DNA from: Acidobacteriota bacterium
GTDB lineage: Bacteria > Acidobacteriota > Terriglobia > Acidiferrales > UBA7541
Direction: 5' to 3'
DNA length: 20,219 nucleotides
Assembly (NCBI GenBank): GCA_003224075.1
Contig: QHYF01000029.1
Span: 1-20,219 of the forward strand
Position numbers and translations under genes: made by a program. Below are positions 1 to 7,113 of the stretch, piece after piece (positions within the stretch are counted from its first letter, which is position 1; every line of letters starts with the position of its first letter). Under the pieces are notes generated by a model, which saw nothing but the letters and a program-made list of their open reading frames with translations, had not been told where the DNA came from and did not search any database.

Positions 1-141
1 GCCGTGCACGCTTGGCTGGGACGCCTTTTCGAAAACCAGGGCAAGGCGGAAGAGGCGGCCAAGGAGTACGAGGGCGCGCTTAAGCTGGATTCGAAGAACA
101 AGATGGCGCAGGAAGCGTTGAAGCGGTTGAAAAGGGGCTGA
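1..141 (+). CDS. TPR-repeat protein, C-terminal end (5' truncated by window edge)
   Basis: Frame 1 is open from the first base and stops with TGA at 139-141, giving 46 residues of a protein that begins outside the window. The visible peptide has a TPR-like helix pair: an aromatic/Gly pattern (AWLGRLFENQGK), then AEEAAKEYEGALKLDSKN, which fits the second helix of a TPR motif, and then a lysine-rich tail. TPR proteins are scaffolds, and nothing here indicates the partner. The stop lies about 38 bases before the likely ancestral start of the downstream ABC permease, so the two may be co-transcribed. Confidence 0.6.
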   Translation, partial: AVHAWLGRLFENQGKAEEAAKEYEGALKLDSKNKMAQEALKRLKRG

Positions 142-171
142 GAACTCAGCTCTGGGTGGGCCAGCACCGGT

Positions 172-204
172 AGGAGACGATGATCCATATAAGAGAGACG
201 GTGA
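172..204 (+). other. Orphaned Shine-Dalgarno, start codon and 5' codons of the MacB-type permease (out of frame with the rest)
   Basis: AGGAG at 172-176 precedes an ATG at 180-182 that reads MIHIRETVSK and then TAA. This peptide looks like the start of a MacB-family permease. The continuation expected of the family (ANKLRAMLTSLG) is present right after it but in another frame, starting with GCA at 205. In that frame TGA at 202-204 closes the upstream side. This suggests a small deletion or frameshift near 201-205 that separated the original start from the body of the gene. Confidence 0.5.
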
Positions 205-222
205 GCAAATAAGCTGCGCGCG

Positions 223-1356
223 ATGCTGACGTCGCTGGGCGTGATTATTGGAAGCGCTTCCATCGTGCTGGTCGTCACCGTGGCGCTGACCAGCAAGAAA
301 TTCGTAATCTCCCAAATTGAGAGCGTGGGCTCGAACCTGGTGTGGGTGGAGCTGGTCCAGAGGCCGGACAAGCCGCAGCCGCTGAGCTACGAAATGACGC
401 TTGACGATCTGGAGGCGGCGAAATCAATTCCCAAGGTGACCGAGGTGGCGGGAACGCGCGAACTGCCGATGACGGTGATTACGGGCGGAGTCGAGCGGCC
501 CGTGAATCTGGTGGGGGTGACAGACGGCTACCAGGCGATCCGGCGGCTGGTCATTCTACGCGGGCGGTATTTCGATGCCGCGGATATGCAGATGAGGAGC
601 AAGGTCAGCTTAATCACCACGCAACTCGCAGACAAGATTTTCGGACAGGAGAATCCGGTCGGGAGATCGATGCGGATGGGGGAGCTGATGTTTACGGTGA
701 TCGGCGTCTTCCGAGAGCGCGTCGAGACGTTCGGCCTTTCAGACATTCAGGAGAATTCCGTCCTCATCCCCTTTAGTCTCATGAAGTATTACACGGGCAT
801 CGAAGTGGTGCGGCTGCTGGACGTGCAGGCAGTGCGGGCCGAAGACGTGCCATCCGTCGAGAGGCAATTGGGGCAATTGCTGCGGAGCCGGCATCCGGCC
901 GAAGCGGAATACAAGGTGCAAACGCTGACGGCGATTCTGAGTGCTGCGAGGAACATCTCGCTGGCGCTGACGATCGTGCTCATCATCATTGCATTCATCG
1001 CGCTGGTGATCAGCGGCGTCGGAATCATGAACATCATGCTGGTGACGGTCACCGAACGGACGCGGGAGATTGGGATTCGCAAGGCGATTGGAGCGGCGCG
1101 GCGCGAGATCATGTATCAGTTTTTGATTGAATCATTCATGATCAGCGGAGGAGGGGCGGTCATCGGAATTTTGATCGGGATCGCCGTGCCGGTAGCGATT
1201 CAGTTTTTTCTTCCTGGAAATCTGCGAGTTCCTGTCTCGAGTTTGAGCGTGGTGATTGCCTTCGTGGTGTCGTGCTCCACTGGGCTTTTCTTCGGGTATT
1301 TGCCCGCGAACCAGGCGGCGAGCCTTCAGCCTGTGGAATCGTTGCGGTACGAATAG
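223..1356 (+). CDS. MacB/FtsX-type ABC transporter permease, N-terminus apparently frameshifted
   Basis: This is the inner-membrane permease of a MacB-like exporter (macrolide, lipoprotein or peptide type). The 377 residues show TM1 at the start (LGVIIGSASIVLVVTVAL), a periplasmic MacB_PCD-like region to about residue 240, then three TM helices around 245-275, 298-325 and 338-365. The typical FtsX sequence VTERTREIGIRKAIGA lies between the second and third. The C-terminal NQAASLQPVESLRYE is characteristic of the family. There is no fused ATPase domain and no ATPase gene in view. ATG 223 has no good Shine-Dalgarno, and in-frame codons back to 205 (ANKLRA) still match the family, so the original start was probably ATG 180 in another frame. 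If translated from 223, TM1 is kept but the cytoplasmic N-terminal helix is lost. A tolC-like gene follows, which fits a tripartite efflux role. Confidence 0.8.
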   Translation: MLTSLGVIIGSASIVLVVTVALTSKKFVISQIESVGSNLVWVELVQRPDKPQPLSYEMTLDDLEAAKSIPKVTEVAGTRELPMTVITGGVERPVNLVGVTDGYQAIRRLVILRGRYFDAADMQMRSKVSLITTQLADKIFGQENPVGRSMRMGELMFTVIGVFRERVETFGLSDIQENSVLIPFSLMKYYTGIEVVRLLDVQAVRAEDVPSVERQLGQLLRSRHPAEAEYKVQTLTAILSAARNISLALTIVLIIIAFIALVISGVGIMNIMLVTVTERTREIGIRKAIGAARREIMYQFLIESFMISGGGAVIGILIGIAVPVAIQFFLPGNLRVPVSSLSVVIAFVVSCSTGLFFGYLPANQAASLQPVESLRYE

Positions 1357-1412
1357 GAGGGGAGAGGCGAAGGGGTATCGAGGTCAGGCTACGGAGACAG
1401 AGTGAGCGGACA

Positions 1413-1433
1413 GGGCCAATAGCGGCCCTTTTT
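1413..1433 (+). terminator. Candidate intrinsic terminator after the permease gene
   Basis: GGGCC at 1413-1417 can pair with GGCCC at 1424-1428 across a 6-base loop, and five Ts follow directly at 1429-1433. The stem is short but GC-only. It lies between the permease stop (1356) and the tolC-like start (1548), so it could separate the two transcripts. Confidence 0.45.
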
Positions 1434-1534
1434 GATTGTGGAGAGAAAAATAGTCTAAGGGAAGGTTGCGGAAGCATTGAGCAGGATTCTGCAAATGGCT
1501 GACAAGGCGAGGCAGTAGAAAGTGAATTGCCAAG

Positions 1535-1540
1535 AAGGAG
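1535..1540 (+). promoter_or_regulatory. Ribosome binding site that decides the tolC-like start
   Basis: AAGGAG at 1535-1540 is followed by a 7-base A-rich spacer and ATG at 1548. This is a near-ideal Shine-Dalgarno. It places the start at 1548 rather than at the in-frame TTG at 1527, and it makes the signal peptide begin directly at MQSVRW. Confidence 0.75.
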
Positions 1541-1547
1541 CAAAAAA

Positions 1548-2900
1548 ATGCAATCAGTTCGATGGGTTGCGGGAGCGGCGGCGTTGCTAGCGCTTTACGT
1601 TGGTCCTGCAAGCGCCCAAGAGACGGCTTCGCCGAAATCGAATCAACCTTTGGCGCAGGAGACGCCGAGCGCCGGGGCGCCGGTGGCGCTGACGCTGAAA
1701 CGCGCCATTGAATTGGCGCTGCAGAACAGCAAAGAGATTCAAGTGGCCAAGATTCAGGCGAGCGTTGCGGATCACGCGGCGCTAATCACCAGGGCGCAGT
1801 TCATGCCGAATCTTTACGCGGGCTCGGGCGCGGGCTATACGAACGGCATACCGGAAACGCCCGGTGGACGCGCCCCGTCGGTATTCAACGTGACGTACAC
1901 GGAGCAGATTTTCAACGAGCCCCTGCGAGGCCAAGGGAAAGAGATGCAGGAGCAAGCCAAGTCGCAGAAGATCGCGCTACGGGATGCAAGAAACGGCGTG
2001 ATTACGCGAACGGCGATGGCGTATCTGGAACTCGGAAAGATGCGGCACGCGCTGGAACTTCTACGCAAAGAGCAGGAGAGCGCGGAAAAGATTCTTCAAG
2101 TGACGCAGGAGCGGCAGGGAGAGGGATTCGAGCTGCCGGTAGAAGTGACAAAGGCGCAGTTAACGAAAGCGCAGGTGGTGCAGCGGATTTTGCAGCTCGA
2201 AGGACGCCAGGATGAGCTGGAGGTCTTTCTGAGATATCAGCTGGGGCTTTCGGATGAGCAGGCGATCGAAGTCACACCGGAAGAGCTGCCCGGGGAAGCC
2301 GAGCAGGCCGGGGACAACCTCGTGGCAATGGCGATGACGAGCAATGCCGGGCTGCAACTCGCGGAGTCGGATGTCCGCGCGAAGGAGTTCCGGCTGAAGG
2401 GGGAAAGACGAGGGTATTTTCCGACGCTGGAATTCGTCAGCGTTTACAGCGTGCTGGCGAAGTTCAACAATTATTCGCAGTTTTTCTCGGCGTTCCAACG
2501 CAACAATTTCAATGCGGGCATCGATATGCAGGTGCCGATCTTCAGCGCGCGCATCAAAGCGGCGATTTCGCTGGCGCAGGTGAATCTGGATGCGGCGAAG
2601 GCCAGCCTGATGAACAAGAAAAGTGAGGTGACCGCGGAGGTTCGCCAGAGGACGCGGCAGGTTCGCGAGAAGGATGCAGCGAAAGAAGTAGCGCGGCTGG
2701 AATTGCAGCTCGCGCAACAGAACGTGGCGGTGCTGCAAGCGCGATTTGACGAGGGGAAGCTGAATCTGCGCGAAATGGAGAAGGCGCGGCTGGAGGAGAA
2801 TGAAAAGTGGATGGCCTATCTGGACGCCAACTTTCAGAAACAACAGGCGCAGCTCGAGTTACTAAAGACGGCGGGGCAGCTGGATAAGGTGTGGCAGTGA
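1548..2900 (+). CDS. TolC-like outer-membrane efflux protein
   Basis: This is an outer-membrane factor forming the trimeric exit duct of a tripartite efflux or type I secretion system. The product from ATG 1548 has 450 residues, normal for the OEP family. It begins with a Sec signal peptide (positive MQSVRW, hydrophobic AGAAALLALYVG, likely cleavage after PASA). A first OEP repeat starts with LTLKRAIELALQNSKEIQVAK near residue 48. Long Gln/Glu/Ala-rich coiled-coil segments follow (for example around 130-200 and 350-440), as expected for the periplasmic alpha-barrel. The upstream MacB-type permease fits as partner, but no periplasmic adaptor (MacA/HlyD type) gene is visible. The substrate cannot be read from the sequence. 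Confidence 0.85.
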   Translation: MQSVRWVAGAAALLALYVGPASAQETASPKSNQPLAQETPSAGAPVALTLKRAIELALQNSKEIQVAKIQASVADHAALITRAQFMPNLYAGSGAGYTNGIPETPGGRAPSVFNVTYTEQIFNEPLRGQGKEMQEQAKSQKIALRDARNGVITRTAMAYLELGKMRHALELLRKEQESAEKILQVTQERQGEGFELPVEVTKAQLTKAQVVQRILQLEGRQDELEVFLRYQLGLSDEQAIEVTPEELPGEAEQAGDNLVAMAMTSNAGLQLAESDVRAKEFRLKGERRGYFPTLEFVSVYSVLAKFNNYSQFFSAFQRNNFNAGIDMQVPIFSARIKAAISLAQVNLDAAKASLMNKKSEVTAEVRQRTRQVREKDAAKEVARLELQLAQQNVAVLQARFDEGKLNLREMEKARLEENEKWMAYLDANFQKQQAQLELLKTAGQLDKVWQ

Positions 2901-2915
2901 GGAATTGAATGCTGA

Positions 2916-2964
2916 CCCTTCGACTCCGTCCAGGGCAGGCTGGTGACTCGTGATTGGTGACTGG
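2916..2964 (+). repeat. Short palindrome plus heptamer repeat between tolC-like and decarboxylase genes
   Basis: The 66-base gap holds CCCT (2916-2919) and AGGG (2932-2935), which can form a small hairpin. It is followed at 2942-2962 by three imperfect heptamers, GGTGACT, CGTGATT and GGTGACT, running almost into the next start codon. The layout looks like a small dispersed intergenic repeat rather than a gene-specific regulator, but only one copy is in the window. Confidence 0.35.
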
Positions 2965-2966
2965 AA

Positions 2967-4328
2967 ATGCTCGATCAAAAGAGTTTGAGTGCGCTTGTCG
3001 AGGCGGTGAAAAGGTTGGACGACGGATTTGACAAACTGCCGGATTACGAGAGCGGCGCACCTGGAATCGGAGGGCTTCCTGAAGTACTCAATGCGACGGC
3101 GGAGCGCATGAGGGACAACTATCCCTACTTTCATCCGCTTTATGCGGGCCAGATGCTGAAGCCGCCGCATGCGGTAGCGCGGCTGGCCTACGCGCTGGCC
3201 ATGTGGATCAATCCAAACAATCACGCACTGGATGGGGGGCGCGCGACATCCGCAATGGAAAAGGAAGCGGTTGCGGAGATCGCCGGCATGTTCGGATGGA
3301 AGAATTTCCTTGGCCACTTATGTGGCGGCGGGACGATGGCGAACCTCGAAGCCTTGTGGGCGGCGGGGCAATTGAACCCGGGGAAGAAGATTCTGGCGAG
3401 CGAACAAGCTCATTACACTCATGGGCGAATCAGCAGCGTGCTGCAGCTGCCGTTCGAATCGCTGCCGTGCGACGCGCGCGGCCGGATGGACGTGCATGCG
3501 CTGACCAAGCGGCTGGAACGCGGCGGCGTTGGGACGGTGGTAGCGACAATGGGTACGACGGCGACGGGGTCGGTGGACCCACTGCCGGAGATTCTCGCCT
3601 TGCGCGCGAAACATGGATTCCGGATTCACGCGGATGCGGCGTATGGCGGATACTTCGTGCTCGCGGAGAACCTTGAGGAGCGTGCTGGGAGGGCCTTTGC
3701 ACGGATCGGAGAAGCGGATTCGATTGTAATTGATCCGCACAAGCACGGATTGCAACCGTACGGATGTGGCTGCGTCTTATTTCGCGATCCGGGGGTGGGG
3801 CGCTTGTATAAACATGATTCGCCCTACACGTACTTCAGTTCCGCGGAATTGCACTTGGGAGAGATCAGCCTGGAATGCTCACGGCCCGGCGCGACCGCGG
3901 CAGCTTTGTGGGCGACACAGAGATTGCTGCCGTTGAAAAAGGGCGGGGAATTTGCACGAGGGTTGGAGCTGGGGAGAAAGGCTGCGCTAAAGCTCTTTGA
4001 AAAACTGCGCGCTGATTCGCGATTCGTGACGGCCTTCCCTCCGGAATTGGACATCGTCGTGTTCGCACCCAGAGCCGAGAGCATCAGCGAGACTTCCGCA
4101 TTGAGCCGTAGAATATTTGAGTCGGCGGCCCGGCACGAACTGCATTTGGCGGTGGCGGAACTCCCAGTTTCCTTTTGGAAAGAAAACTTGGGGGCGATGA
4201 ACCGTGATCGGGAGACGCTCATTTGTCTGCGGTCTGTGCTCATGAAGCCGGAGCATTTCGATTGGGTAGAACGCATTTGGGAATTGCTCTCCAAGTCCAC
4301 TGAAGAGATCCTTAAGGCCGGCAACTGA
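2967..4328 (+). CDS. Group II PLP-dependent decarboxylase (AADC/GAD-like fold)
   Basis: This is a cytoplasmic pyridoxal-phosphate enzyme of the group II decarboxylase family (aromatic amino acid, glutamate and diaminobutyrate decarboxylases; sphingosine-phosphate lyase is a relative). The 453 residues carry the expected order of motifs. GGGTMANLEAL (about 120-130) binds phosphate. SEQAHYTHGR follows at about 145-154, whose His would stack on the PLP ring. HADAAYGGYF (221-230) holds the Asp that pairs with the pyridine nitrogen. DPHKHGLQPYGCG (256-268) holds Lys259, the Schiff-base lysine. The substrate cannot be told. ATG 2967 is the first usable start, and the Shine-Dalgarno is weak. It sits between efflux and hopanoid genes, separated from hpnJ by about 240 bases, so it may be a unit of its own. 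Confidence 0.8.
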   Translation: MLDQKSLSALVEAVKRLDDGFDKLPDYESGAPGIGGLPEVLNATAERMRDNYPYFHPLYAGQMLKPPHAVARLAYALAMWINPNNHALDGGRATSAMEKEAVAEIAGMFGWKNFLGHLCGGGTMANLEALWAAGQLNPGKKILASEQAHYTHGRISSVLQLPFESLPCDARGRMDVHALTKRLERGGVGTVVATMGTTATGSVDPLPEILALRAKHGFRIHADAAYGGYFVLAENLEERAGRAFARIGEADSIVIDPHKHGLQPYGCGCVLFRDPGVGRLYKHDSPYTYFSSAELHLGEISLECSRPGATAAALWATQRLLPLKKGGEFARGLELGRKAALKLFEKLRADSRFVTAFPPELDIVVFAPRAESISETSALSRRIFESAARHELHLAVAELPVSFWKENLGAMNRDRETLICLRSVLMKPEHFDWVERIWELLSKSTEEILKAGN

Positions 4329-4567
4329 TTCAAGTGCGGCCGGAAGCCCGCAAAGCCCACTTAACGCGGTATTTAGCGTTGCGGGGGAAAGATAGCAACC
4401 CATTGACAGAAAGGTTTGGGGACACGCAATGAAGTCAGGTAGACTAATATCTATACTGTGGGACTCGCGCTGGTGTGCAGCCGTGGCGACGATTAGCCAC
4501 GCGCGTGATGCGCGAGACGAGAAGTTTTGCATGGCCAAATTCGTATTTGGAAGGCTGAGGGTGACGA

Positions 4568-6073
4568 ATGCCGGATGTCATGAAGACGCTGCTGTTGAAT
4601 CCGCCGAGTTTCGAGAATTTCGACGGCGGCGCAAGTTCGCGATGGCCCGCGACGCGCGAGATTGAATCCTACTGGTACCCGGTCTGGCTGACGTATCCCG
4701 CGGGGATGATTCCCGGAAGCCGCCTGCTCGATGCCTCGCCTCATAAAGTCAATTGGCAGCAGACGGTTGAAATCTGCAAAGACTACGAATTCCTGATCCT
4801 CTTCACGTCCACGGTCGGGCTCGAGAGCGACATCAAGCTCATCCGCAAAATCAAAGAAGCCAATCCGGGCATGAAGATTGCCTTCGTCGGGCCGCACGGG
4901 CACATCAAGCCGGACGAGACGCTGATGGCCAGCGAGGACATCGATTTTGTGACGCGCGGAGAGTTCGACCATTCCGTGGTGGAATACGCGCACGGGAAGC
5001 CGCTCGGCCAGATCTTGGGGGTCAGCTATCGCAAGGACGGAAGGATCGTGCACAACGCGGAACGCCCGCAGCTGCACACGGAAGAATTGGATGCACTGCC
5101 GTTCGCAACGGATATTTACAAGCGCGACCTGGAAATCGAGCGCTACAACGTGCCATTCCTGTTGCACCCTTACGTGTCGTTCTACACGACGCGCGGGTGC
5201 CCGGCGCTTTGCACGTTCTGCATGTGGCCGCAGACGATTTCGGGTCATGCATGGCGGACGCGATCGACGGGGAACGTGGCGCGGGAAGTCACACAAGCGC
5301 TGGAATACTTCCCACAGATGAAAGAGATTTTCTTCGACGACGATACCTTCAACATCCGCAAGGACCGCGTGCTCGACCTTTGCAGCAAATTCAAGCCGTT
5401 GAAGTTTCAGTGGTCGTCGACGGCGCGCGTGCACAGCGATTACGAGACGGTGAAGGCGATGGCCGATGCGGGCGCGCGACTCTTCATCGTAGGCTTCGAA
5501 TCCGGGGACGCGCAAATCCTGAAAAATATAAAGAAGGGCGCGACGATTGAGATGGCGCGCACGTTCATGAAGAATTGCCGCAAAGTGGGAATCAAGGTCC
5601 ACGGCGACTTTATCATCGGACTGCCCGGCGAGACCAGGGAGACCATTCAAAGGACGATCGACTTTGCCAAGGAATTGGATCCAGAGACAATTCAGGTTTC
5701 GCTGGCCCATGCCATGCCCGGAACAGAGCTGCACGATACGATGGCGGCCCAGGGGTTCCTGAAGGTGGAGGCCCTGGCGGATTCCAGCGGCCATCAATTG
5801 CCGCACATCGAGTACCCGCATCTGTCGAAGGCAGAGATGATGGCTGGCGTGAACCGTTTCTACGATGAGTATTACTTCCGCCCGAAAGTGGTGTGGCGCA
5901 TCGTGAAGGAAGCACTGTGGGACAGCAACGAGCGGAAGCGCCTGTATTACGAAGCAAAGGAGTTCCTGAAACTGCGCGCGGAGCGCTTGAAGTGGGCACG
6001 CAAGGGCGGCGAGGATTATAACAAGCCCATCATTTCGGTGCCGGGAACGTCTTCGGCTTCCGGGAACGACTAA
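4568..6073 (+). CDS. hpnJ: Hopanoid biosynthesis B12-binding radical SAM protein HpnJ
   Basis: HpnJ acts with HpnI and HpnK in hopanoid head-group biosynthesis. In Burkholderia, genetic evidence places it at conversion of bacteriohopanetetrol glucosamine to the cyclitol ether. The 501 residues show the HpnJ-type opening (MKTLLLNPPSFENFDGG), a B12-binding-like N-terminal domain to about residue 150 (AFVGPHGHIKPDETL), and a radical SAM core with the CxxxCxxC cluster motif at C211, C215 and C218 (RGCPALCTFCMWPQT). FFDDDTF follows near 255 and DFIIGLPGET near 350. The length is close to the family norm of about 470-500. A GAGGG sequence about 7 bases upstream supports ATG 4568; ATG 4580 is an alternative matching the usual MKTL start. 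The next gene starts 10 bases after the stop, indicating an operon. Confidence 0.87.
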   Translation: MPDVMKTLLLNPPSFENFDGGASSRWPATREIESYWYPVWLTYPAGMIPGSRLLDASPHKVNWQQTVEICKDYEFLILFTSTVGLESDIKLIRKIKEANPGMKIAFVGPHGHIKPDETLMASEDIDFVTRGEFDHSVVEYAHGKPLGQILGVSYRKDGRIVHNAERPQLHTEELDALPFATDIYKRDLEIERYNVPFLLHPYVSFYTTRGCPALCTFCMWPQTISGHAWRTRSTGNVAREVTQALEYFPQMKEIFFDDDTFNIRKDRVLDLCSKFKPLKFQWSSTARVHSDYETVKAMADAGARLFIVGFESGDAQILKNIKKGATIEMARTFMKNCRKVGIKVHGDFIIGLPGETRETIQRTIDFAKELDPETIQVSLAHAMPGTELHDTMAAQGFLKVEALADSSGHQLPHIEYPHLSKAEMMAGVNRFYDEYYFRPKVVWRIVKEALWDSNERKRLYYEAKEFLKLRAERLKWARKGGEDYNKPIISVPGTSSASGND

Positions 6074-6083
6074 CCCCCGCAAA

Positions 6084-6512
6084 ATGGCAAGTGAGAGAAG
6101 ACTGCGAGTCAAGACGCTGGTTATGGTCTTGGTCATGGTGGTGTGCGCCAACGCGGGGGATCTGCTGCTGAAGCGTGGAATGTCGCAGATTGGCGCGGTT
6201 CAGCTCACGGTTTCTGGATTTTGGCACGCCTTCCTGCTGACGGTGACGAACGGGACGATCTGGGGCGGCATCTTCTTTTTGACAGGTTTCATGGTGAGCT
6301 ATATGACCGTGCTGAGCTGGGCGGACTACAGCTACGTGATGCCCGCTGGCGCATTTGGCTATGCGTTGCTCACCTTGATGGCGGTTGTTTTTTTGCACGA
6401 AACAGTATCGGCGCGGCGCTGGATTGGCGTGGTGCTAATCTGCGTTGGAGTGTTGCTGGTGGGGCAAACGAAGCCGCGGACAACTGCAGTGGCGAGCGAG
6501 GCAGCGGCCTGA
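6084..6512 (+). CDS. Half-size EamA/SMR-type 4-TM membrane protein, first of a pair
   Basis: This small inner-membrane protein of the drug/metabolite transporter superfamily has 142 residues and four predicted TM helices: roughly 10-30, 55-78 (GGIFFLTGFMVSYMTVLSW), 82-102 and 108-128. The last carries the EamA-type ending LHETVSARRWIGVVLICVGVLLVG. Asp26 lies in TM1, in the position where EmrE has its essential Glu14, followed by a lysine four residues on. It starts 10 bases after hpnJ and its TGA overlaps the next ATG by one base, so both halves are likely made in equal amounts and form a heterodimer, as ArnE/ArnF do. By context it may move a hopanoid or polyprenyl-linked intermediate; that is inference. 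Confidence 0.75.
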   Translation: MASERRLRVKTLVMVLVMVVCANAGDLLLKRGMSQIGAVQLTVSGFWHAFLLTVTNGTIWGGIFFLTGFMVSYMTVLSWADYSYVMPAGAFGYALLTLMAVVFLHETVSARRWIGVVLICVGVLLVGQTKPRTTAVASEAAA

Positions 6513-6880
6513 TGCGCGTGATTCTTGCACTGGCGTTCTTGATTCTGGGAAGCACGGGAGGCGAGATCGCCATCACGCATGGAATGAAGGCGACCGGTGA
6601 ACCGGCACGTTTGCGGCCGCGGGCGCTGCTTCAGTTTTTGGGGCGCGCGTTTCGCAACGGCTGGTTCTGGACGGGCGTGCCGTTGATGGCGCTGTCATTT
6701 TATTCGCTGTTGGTATTGCTCTCCTGGGAGCCAATCAGCTTTGTGATTCCGGCATCGGCGTTGAGCTATGTGGTAGGGACGCTTGGCGCAAGATACATTC
6801 TGGGTGAAGAGGTGAGCGCCGCGCGGTGGGCAGGTGTGGTGCTGGTGTGCGCAGGCGTGGCGCTCGTCGCAGCGGGTTAA
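6512..6880 (+). CDS. Half-size EamA/SMR-type 4-TM membrane protein, second of a pair
   Basis: The 122-residue product starts at ATG 6512, inside the stop of the preceding gene (TGATG overlap). It has four predicted TM helices, an acidic residue in TM1 (Glu18 in STGGEIAITHG) and the EamA-like C-terminal segment LGEEVSAARWAGVVLVCAGVALVAAG. The ending is clearly related to the first protein (VSARRWIGVVLICVGV against VSAARWAGVVLVCAGV), so the pair arose from a common half-transporter. ArnE/ArnF and heteromeric SMR pairs are the closest known layouts. A longer reading frame from 6143 is only upstream frame extension and is not needed. The substrate is unknown. Confidence 0.72.
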   Translation: MRVILALAFLILGSTGGEIAITHGMKATGEPARLRPRALLQFLGRAFRNGWFWTGVPLMALSFYSLLVLLSWEPISFVIPASALSYVVGTLGARYILGEEVSAARWAGVVLVCAGVALVAAG

Positions 6881-7113
6881 GGACCGAGAGCGCTTTGAAC
6901 AAAAATATTCACACCTAAGACAGACAAGTAGTGATAAGGTGTCGGAAACAGGTAGTTGCAGGCGGGTGCTTCCAACATATGCCTGCGGCAACCCATTGAA
7001 TTCTCGAAGCATCCGACTCGAAAAGTGCAGTTGGCGGTCCCGGATTCCTGCGTGACGGACAGGGTCCCGTTGCATGAGATGGGGCGATGCAATCGGGACT
7101 GGGGGCGAAAGGA

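Noticed and set aside
4403..4457. TTGACA (4403-4408) and TATACT (4452-4457) as a promoter for hpnJ
   Set aside because: They are more than 40 bases apart and neither has a matching partner box at 16-18 bases.
4493..6151. Long - strand open frame of 552 codons opposite hpnJ
   Set aside because: It is an antisense shadow caused by high-GC codon bias; HpnJ motifs on the + strand are clear.
6143..6511. Upstream extension of the second small transporter gene as a longer protein
   Set aside because: The extension overlaps the first transporter gene in another frame and is not hydrophobic; the real start is ATG 6512 in the TGATG overlap.
7070..7092. Inverted repeat TTGCAT/ATGCAA around the upstream ATG 7087 of hpnI copy 1, which could hide a start codon
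   Set aside because: Only six base pairs with an 11-base loop, and the paralogue comparison favours ATG 7114 as the real start, so the hairpin probably has no role.
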